NCBI RefSeq assembly: GCF_902459465.1
Contig: NC_047081.1
Span: forward strand, 10,569,857 to 10,633,856
DNA: 64,000 nucleotides
DNA from: Asterias rubens
Taxonomy: Eukaryota; Echinodermata; Asteroidea; Forcipulatida; Asteriidae
Direction of reading: 5' to 3'
The notes under the pieces were generated by a model. That model was not told where the DNA came from. It worked only from the letters and a program-made list of their open reading frames with translations, and ran no database searches. This document shows positions 34,950 through 64,000 of this stretch, in pieces. Position 1 is the stretch's first letter, and each line of letters starts with the position of its first letter. The position numbers and the translations under genes were made by a program.

Positions 34950-37900
34950 TAGCCATGCCTGAAAACAAAATGGCGACATGTCGTGCTTGAAGTTACAATT
35001 TCCAAATAATAACCAATAACAAAAACATGAACTTCTTACTACAAAAAAACACATGAACACAACAAATAAATGCATAGAAACCAACATAATTTCCGCTAAA
35101 CTGATTTAAAATGCCTCATGATGTTGAATGACGACAAAACCTTGACAGAAACCTAAATTCAACAAAATTTACTCTTGGCATATCTCACCCAAGGAAAAAA
35201 CCAACAGCTCCTCACAGACAAAGGAAGAAACAAACAACGCCCTCTATTGATCTCACAGGGTTCTTATTCTTTCAAAAACTCAAAATCTTTCAAAATTTTG
35301 CCAAAGACACGTAAACCAGTCACAGGTTAACCACATGGCATAGGTACGCTCGATTACCAGTGAATCGTTTCTGTCCTTGATGAGGTCGGCCTTTGATTAG
35401 CAAGTTTTGGTTCATCGAGCATTTAAACAAAATATTTTTTTTTACGACAGTTTTACAATAACAAATTTCCTTTTGTTTAAATCATCGAACTGCAGACTCT
35501 CAATCAATATTTCAAATCCTTATAAATGCGTAGACTTAAATACCAGTATGCGTAGACTCAAACAAAAAACATTGCCCGCCATTTAATATTTTTTTTTTAA
35601 CCCCAGCACAAGTCTCGTCCGACTTTTTAAGTGCACCCACTGAGTCGTCGAACAACTCCTGGAGCATTGTCCAAACCTTGGCTTAGCATGCAGGCTTCAA
35701 CTCATGTTGGAAACCCCGTGCAAAATGTACACTGCTCTAAGATCGATGCTGAAATCCTAGCCAGAGCCAGAGCCGGTGCCTAAGCCGAAGTTTGGAATAA
35801 ACCCCTTTATACAATTATCCTTGAAAACGAAAGTCCTGACTGCACATGCCACTCAAATTAAAAATACCACCTCCCCGTAATTAATAATTAACACCCAAAA
35901 CAAGTGTCGGTGTCTACTAGAAATAATTATATCCCTCTTAAAAAATATTGCGCACAGATTTTGCTTTTTCTTTTATAAATTCCTGTTTTTCAGGGCTGCA
36001 TAAACCGTTTCTCTTATGGTACCACACGACAGACAGTCAGACAATAATATTACTTGAGTACCATTCGAACTGTTGACGACATCTTAAACACCATTAAAAT
36101 CTACAGGAAGCACATACCGGTATATAAAAAACAGTTTTTTTCTAGTCTGCAATTTATGATCCTACCCCCCAAAAAAAAATCACAATTTAATTTTTTCAAA
36201 ACATACATTTGGGAGAAATCAAATCTTGAACTGGGAGTGTAAATGATAATGCATTACCAATATTTGAGGCGTTTAAAATAATTATGTAAGTTTTCCTCCA
36301 CAAAAACGTCAACATTTCAAAATGTTCACAAGTTGACCTTTGACATCTGCAAGGTCATTAGCTATCAAAAATAAACGATTTCCTAACATGTCATTCATTT
36401 TTTTTCTGTTCAATTTTTTAAACAGAGAACCAAAAATGTTGAACTGCGAAGGAAAGTGACTCACCTTTAGGGGTTCAAATGTGATCAATTTTTATCACCA
36501 AAAAGTTAAGATTTTCTTCTTTTTTTTTTGGGGGGGGGGGGGTTTAGTTTGAATGCACTAACGTGTGTAGATTTCATTCTGTGTTGATTATTATTTAGCA
36601 AATTTGGTGTGAAAATGTTCAGAAGCTTTAAAAAGACATTAAAAAAGGTACAATACATAATGATGACTTATAGTACATGTTTATTTATGTTTCATAATTA
36701 TGAGTTAGCATTAGTTATAAATATGACTTGTATATCAAAATTATGATTAAACCCAAGTCACAATTATGACTAGTGCCAAAGTCATTTTTTGTGATATTTA
36801 AGTCCTTATTATGATTTATACTTTGTTCTATCTCTCTCAATGTCAATTAAATGCCTCTGTTGAGCAGACTAAAGTTTAGTGAAATACAGGGTTTTTCTAT
36901 AAAGTGAATAAGATGAAAACCCAAGGAAAATATTTAATGTTATATTTATGGTCCCGAGAAACACCAATGTTTCATGCACAAAAAAAAGTTATAATGAATA
37001 ATTCATGAAATATTTACATATGCAACAGCATGGATTCACACCGTCTCCATACAAACTTTGTCAAAGTAATTTCTTCGCTAGATCTGCTGTTTTCACCGAC
37101 AGGCTATTTCGCTGCATAGATATATGTCAGACGTCTGCGAAGTGTTTTTCTCATTACTGCATGCGTTTTGGCGACTCTTTTGTGTGGTTTGAAGAGCAGA
37201 AACAGTGTCCGCTTAATCACGAAAACTAAAATGTTTGAGTTTAAAAACTTGTCAAAGTACTGAGAAATATTTTCAATTGAGTTGCGTTCATTTCAATCAT
37301 TTAAATAAGAAGATATGTTGAGTACAAAAGTAAATAAATTAACCCATAAACGACTGATTTCTTTCTACTGGAGGTTTTGCTTCGCTCCTGTGCCGTGTAG
37401 TCATCAATTGGTTAACAAAACCAACAAACTTGTGTGATGCTTTTCAATGGTTAACTTCTGGATCGAGGAGTTCAGCAAAGCTGCTTGTAGATAGTGGCTA
37501 TTTCACTTCATCACCAAAAGGCTGTTTTATGAGACAGGACTTCAGACATTCAAACTGTTGAACTGAAGACTGATCTAAGAAACAGTAGCCTGTGATCTTG
37601 AAAGACTGGCATGATGAATCTATTTAGTCGGGCAGGGCTCCGACTCGCAATCAGAGATAGACTGTTTCTTTAGTAGAAGGAAACTTCGCTGGTAAATATC
37701 CACTAAATGGGACGGGGTGCCAGACTTTCCCATTCAACTGGCGGTCATGCAGAGATGCATAAGTTAGTCGGGTGACTTGAAACTCCTCCTACTTAAACTC
37801 CAATCACAGAGACAGGATCTGGACATTTAAAAACTAGACTGGTAAGAGTCTGATACAAAGAACAGACTCTCTTGCAAAGCTAGGCTAAAAAAACAAAAAT

Positions 37901-38031
37901 CAGAATCCGTGAAACAAAACACGGTACCGCCGTGACACAGTTGTTGAATGCTTAGTTTCAATAATTGATTGCTTTTTTGTTCATTAATTCCAGTGCAGGA
38001 TACTACAAGAATCAGGCACATTGCATGGTCA

Positions 38032-60409
<22,378 letters not shown>

Positions 60410-60491
60410 CTTAAATAAAATAAAGAAGACAGTAAATTAAAAGTTATAAGTTTGCGACTTTGGATCAAGTTGTTGGCAAAATACACACGTC

Positions 60492-60692
60492 TGTGCGGCA
60501 CCATAATGTAGCCCGAGCCCTAAATGTAGCCCGGACCTAAATGTAGCCCCAAACCTGCCCTAAATGTAGCCCGGACCTAAATGTAGGTTTGGGGCTACAT
60601 TTATGTCCGGGCTACATTTAGGGCAGGTTTGGGGCTACATTTAGGTCCGGGCTACATTTAGGGATCGGGCTACATTATGGTGCCGCACACAC
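60492..60692. mobile_element. Palindromic foldback built of ATGTAGCCC blocks, family J
   Basis: TGTGCGGCACCATAATGTAG at the left is mirrored by CTACATTATGGTGCCGCACA at the right. Between them the phrase CTAAATGTAGCCC(GG) repeats in one orientation, then in the inverse (GGGCTACATTTAG). The whole 200 bases fold on themselves. Confidence 0.92.
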
Positions 60693-61050
60693 GTCCGTTG
60701 TTTTTTGGAATGTTATTTTAACCTTACAAAAATGTAGATGTTAACAATCAAATAAACTTGGCGGTTGAGTTTTTAAGAATGAGTTCCAAACAGATAGGCC
60801 TACATTCCCTTTAAATTTACAGAATTTAGTATTGAATTATAGAGTCAACAGATTGACAGACAACTAATGACCCCACATTAGAAACCGCAGTGAATAATAT
60901 CGAATGGTCAGACAGTAGGAGGGTTAACTTTGAACTGTGTGGATGCATTTACCACATAATAATAGTATTGCCGGCTGTCAAAGTTTGTCTGTCGTTCAAA
61001 ACTGCAGTGGGTGATATTGAACGGTCAGACAGTAGAAGAAACTAAGAACT

Positions 61051-61236
61051 ACAGCTCGAGAGAGTCAAATGACTATTAATCTATTTAGCAAGAACATCAG
61101 CTTATCATCTTTAACGAGACGACAACAAAATGTGTCACCATGAACAGCTCGAGTGAGTCAAATGACTATTAATCTATTTAGCAAGAACATCAGCTTATCA
61201 TCTTTAACGAGACGACAACAAAATGTGTCACCATGA
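61051..61236. repeat. 93-bp tandem duplication
   Basis: ACAGCTCGAG starts at 61051 and again at 61144. The two copies differ at essentially one position (GAGAGAG versus GAGTGAG), so the duplication is recent or an assembly artefact. Confidence 0.95.
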
Positions 61237-62316
61237 ACTCGATTGGCCGTTACCCAAATGGAAATCAAAATACAGCGAACAGCATATAACGAGAACATTG
61301 CATCATCGTATTTTGTTTGTTTACGAGGATCCCAAAACGTAACTCCCTGAAGTGTGCTCCCATCTGGATCAGCTTTCACCCACACCTTGTATGTTCAAGT
61401 TAGACACAGTTCATTTACTCTAGGAATTAGAAACTCTCGAATCGCAATGTTTCAGACGTGTCGCCATGAAATGACTGGGGGAGAAATTTAACCGGGCTGC
61501 TGCAGGGAGAAGAAGAAGATAAGGGAAAAAAATCCCCAGTGGCTCATGGGTTTCAAGTCAAGACGATGTGAAGCTACGACAACGTGCTTCAAAGTTTGGT
61601 CAGCTCTTTAAAATTTAGTGCAACTGCTGTGTTTATTTTGTACATCGAAAGACAAAACGGTGACTGCTCTTGTCTATATGTTTTGATGCATTTATGCTTG
61701 TATAACTTTATGTTCTGATAGGCCATTCTGATCTACACGCTGGGTAAAGGTGAGGATTGGGGTTTAGGTTAGGATGAAGACAAAACATGAAGGGTGTAAA
61801 AATATAGGGGTGTCAAAACATAGACTGTGTGCATCCTGAGAGAAAAAAAAAACACATTTTAAAACTCATTTCAAGTTGACGGCTTTCTGCTGTTTATTTC
61901 AGGCATGATAAGTGCCATAATAGACCATTACCATGCTGCCAACACGTTGGTCATGTATCCATACTAACAGTTATGAATGTTAATAAAATTCATTGTACAA
62001 AAAGGAACCAGACCATTTCTCCTTCCAGCCTCGGTTTGGTTACATTGATTTCGCGCACCATGGTAAAGGTCTATATTTGGCCCTTATTAAAAAGTCAGAT
62101 AACTTCTCCGAGTCCAAGGGCTGACCAACAAGTTCTTGATGGTGTGGCTGCTATAGATTTTTCAGGCTAATTGATAATGAGATTTGCTCATTTTTCTGAG
62201 GGCCCCCAAATTGGAATCATACTCAAGTCAAATAGGAAGACTATCATGCCTGTCTTTAGAACAAAGTCAGTCCGGAACAAATTTGGCATGTAAACATGTC
62301 ATGCGATGTGAAGTGG

Positions 62317-62704
62317 TTAAAGACAGTGGACACTATTGGTAAAAGACCAGTCTTCTCACTTGGTGTATCTCAACATATGCATAAAATAACAAATCTGTGA
62401 AAATTTGAGCTCAATTGGTCGTCGGAGTTGCGAGATAATAATGAAAGAAAAAACAGCATTGTCACACAAAGTTGTGTGCGTTTAGATGGTTGATTTCGAG
62501 ACCTCAAGTTCTAAATCTGAGGTCTCGAAATCAAATTCGTGGAAAATTACTTCTTTCTCGAAAACTGCGTCACTTCAGAGGGAGCCAGTTCTCACAATGT
62601 TTTATACCACCAACCTCTCCCCATTACTCGTCACCAAGTAAGGTTTTATGCTAATTGCTAATAGCTATTTTGAGTAATTACCAATAGTGTCCACTGCCTT
62701 TAAA
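62317..62704 (+). mobile_element. TIR family A copy 17, full length
   Basis: GTTAAAGACAGTGGACACTA to CCAATAGTGTCCACTGCCTT. Confidence 0.93.
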
Positions 62705-63655
62705 GGAAGCAATGTAAAGGATACAGTTACTTGCTTTACATTAATCCAATAACATCCCGTAGACATAAAATAATCAATCTCCAAGACTTAAAGTAAGTGA
62801 ACTGATTAATTCTTAGATCAACGGCCGTCATAAGCCTCCCCACCCCCTCCTTCCTTAGGCGTGTCTCTGCGTGGAAGTCCTCTGACGATGTTACTTTAAA
62901 GATAGCCCCTTTGTTGACACGTCTCCCCCCCCCCCCCCACCCCTCCAAGAAAAGCAAATACAATTGACTAACCATCCATCCTGGATTTACCGGCCGATGT
63001 ATATACATGCCCCGGTATTGCAATTAGCAGAGCAAATACTGTTCTATTTATTCACAAAACTACTCTTCGTCAACGTGATTCTACAAACCAAACAACCCAA
63101 CCAGTTTTTTGTGACAAACTACCCCAAGTTGGCGGGCAGGCTTCCTCCGTTATACGACGCCGAGGTCTTAGAAGAAGAAGAGAGGAAAAAACCAGTCGAG
63201 ACTGCATTTCAATTCATCCTATTATGCAATGCAAACAACTGCCTCGTTTATCATTTCTCGTTTGGCCACAGGTCTCATATTTCCTAACGGCAGATTGACA
63301 GTGTTTACAAAATCCGCCGGTATTTTTTAAACAATTTGTCGGCGCTGTCCGAGCACGGGGAAGTCACATGCTCAGGTTAAACCAATCAAAAGGGGAAAAG
63401 GTCTGCGTTATCACGAATTATACGCTTACACTTGTGTATCAAATTCTTCAAAATATGCTCTCACGCGGCGAGTAAACCTACACTGACAAATTGCATCTCA
63501 ATATTTGAGTCAGAATGCACATCAGTTTTTCGTGTTGTAAGACATAAACAAGGGAATTATGTTTTGAACCAAAAAGCTTAAGTTGTCATGGGAAACAGAC
63601 ATTCTGAAATGGATCCAGTGACTTGCTGCTTAATTGGTTTGCAGACTGACTACGT

Positions 63656-63792
63656 GGTCCAGTTTCATAGAGCTCCTTAGGCGGGCATAATATTTCTTAA
63701 GCTTAGCGAAAAATAAGCAGGATATCAGTCTACTTTATTCTGGTAAGCATAATTTGTGTGTGCTTAGCTATGTTTTGTGTTCAACAAAGCAG
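63656..63792. mobile_element. Family I element, copy 5
   Basis: TGGTCCAGTTTCATAGAGCT, then TTAAGCTTAGCGAAAAATAA, GGATATCAGTC and CTGGTAAGCATAATTTGTG; the right end is degraded. Confidence 0.55.
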
Positions 63793-63880
63793 GTAACTTT
63801 CTTTTCGTTATTGCACGATAGATGCAGCGCGCCCATTGAACTGTGTTATGATTACGTAAGGTTTTCTTTTACATTTTCCC

Positions 63881-64000
63881 TTAAAGGCAGTGGACACTAT
63901 TGGTAATTGTCAAAGACTAGCCTTCACAGTGTGTGTATATCAACATATTCATACAATAACAAACCTGTGAAAATTTGAGCTCAATCGGACATAGAAGTTT
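63881..64000 (+). mobile_element. TIR family A copy 18, cut by window end
   Basis: TTAAAGGCAGTGGACACTAT, GGTAATTGTCAAAGACTAGC, AACAAACCTGTGAAAATTTG; continues past 64000. Confidence 0.9.

Larger units (their letters stand above)
30701..38031. other. Gene-poor region; kinase 3'UTR plus intergenic repeats
   Basis: No coding exon was recognised in 7.3 kb. The right part should be the 3'UTR of the kinase gene whose stop codon is at 38032-38034. TTTATT (AATAAA on the minus strand) occurs several times, for example near 31158, but the true end cannot be chosen. Contains a family A copy, a family F foldback, a 78-bp tandem duplication and many A/T runs. The 165-codon frame at 32750-33247 crosses that tandem duplication and looks like chance. 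Confidence 0.5.
60410..64000. other. Upstream of last visible kinase exon; no exon seen
   Basis: The exon before 60296-60409 must end in the first base of a split Asp codon and encode the start of CNB-A. I found no such exon here, so this is probably intron that continues past the window. It holds a foldback (60492-60692), a 93-bp tandem duplication, family A copies 17 and 18 and a family I copy. Confidence 0.6.

Noticed and set aside
61158..61385. Minus-strand frame (VWVKADPDGS...) as an extra kinase exon
   Set aside because: It does not resemble the CNB-A or linker sequence expected there and runs through the 93-bp tandem duplication.
62964..63287. 107-codon plus-strand frame as a gene
   Set aside because: No family similarity, no splice partners and opposite to the host gene.

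Overview
The window is 64 kb of AT-rich animal nuclear DNA. Its genes have many short exons, GT-AG introns and introns full of small non-autonomous transposons. The gene content (a TBATA homologue, an RDH8/17beta-HSD1-type dehydrogenase, TRMT10A and a cGMP-dependent protein kinase) and the mass of foldback and TIR elements suggest an invertebrate deuterostome. An echinoderm is my best guess; this is inference, not proof. Nothing bacterial, viral or CRISPR-like was seen.

Layout. 1-2093: upstream DNA with a tRNA-like repeat dimer and a TTGA microsatellite. 2094-7202 (+): five-exon RDH8/HSD17B1-like short-chain dehydrogenase; intron 1 holds a 1.5-kb element with ~123-bp inverted ends and a perfect 11-bp target duplication. 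8854-12892 (+): six-exon TRMT10A with an acidic, internally repeated C-terminal tail; a foldback element sits four bases inside its fourth intron. 13427-15915: a ~2.5-kb minisatellite whose ~49-bp unit has a perfect palindrome at its core. 17700-25070 (-), with a 5'UTR exon at 30445-30700: TBATA, carrying two homologous exons in tandem with identical phase. 30701-38031: no gene recognised; probably 3'UTR of the next gene plus intergenic repeats. 38032-60409 (-): the 14 last exons of a cGMP-dependent protein kinase (end of CNB-A, CNB-B, kinase domain, C-tail); its first exons lie beyond 64000. 60410-64000: part of an upstream intron or intergenic DNA, with repeats only.

The four genes are unrelated in function and simply adjacent. 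The strongest observations are: (1) the tandem phase-1 exons of TBATA, either of which can be skipped in frame; (2) the kinase CNB-B pocket reading R-D-G where the family has R-T/S-A; (3) an 82-bp tandem triplication that copies an exon-intron boundary, including its splice donor; (4) a decayed partial copy of a kinase exon in the neighbouring intron; (5) the 11-bp-TSD transposon; (6) the palindromic minisatellite; and (7) about 18 copies of one ~400-bp TIR element family. Exon boundaries were derived by hand from GT/AG sites, reading-frame continuity and family similarity recalled from knowledge. No alignment or database search was run.
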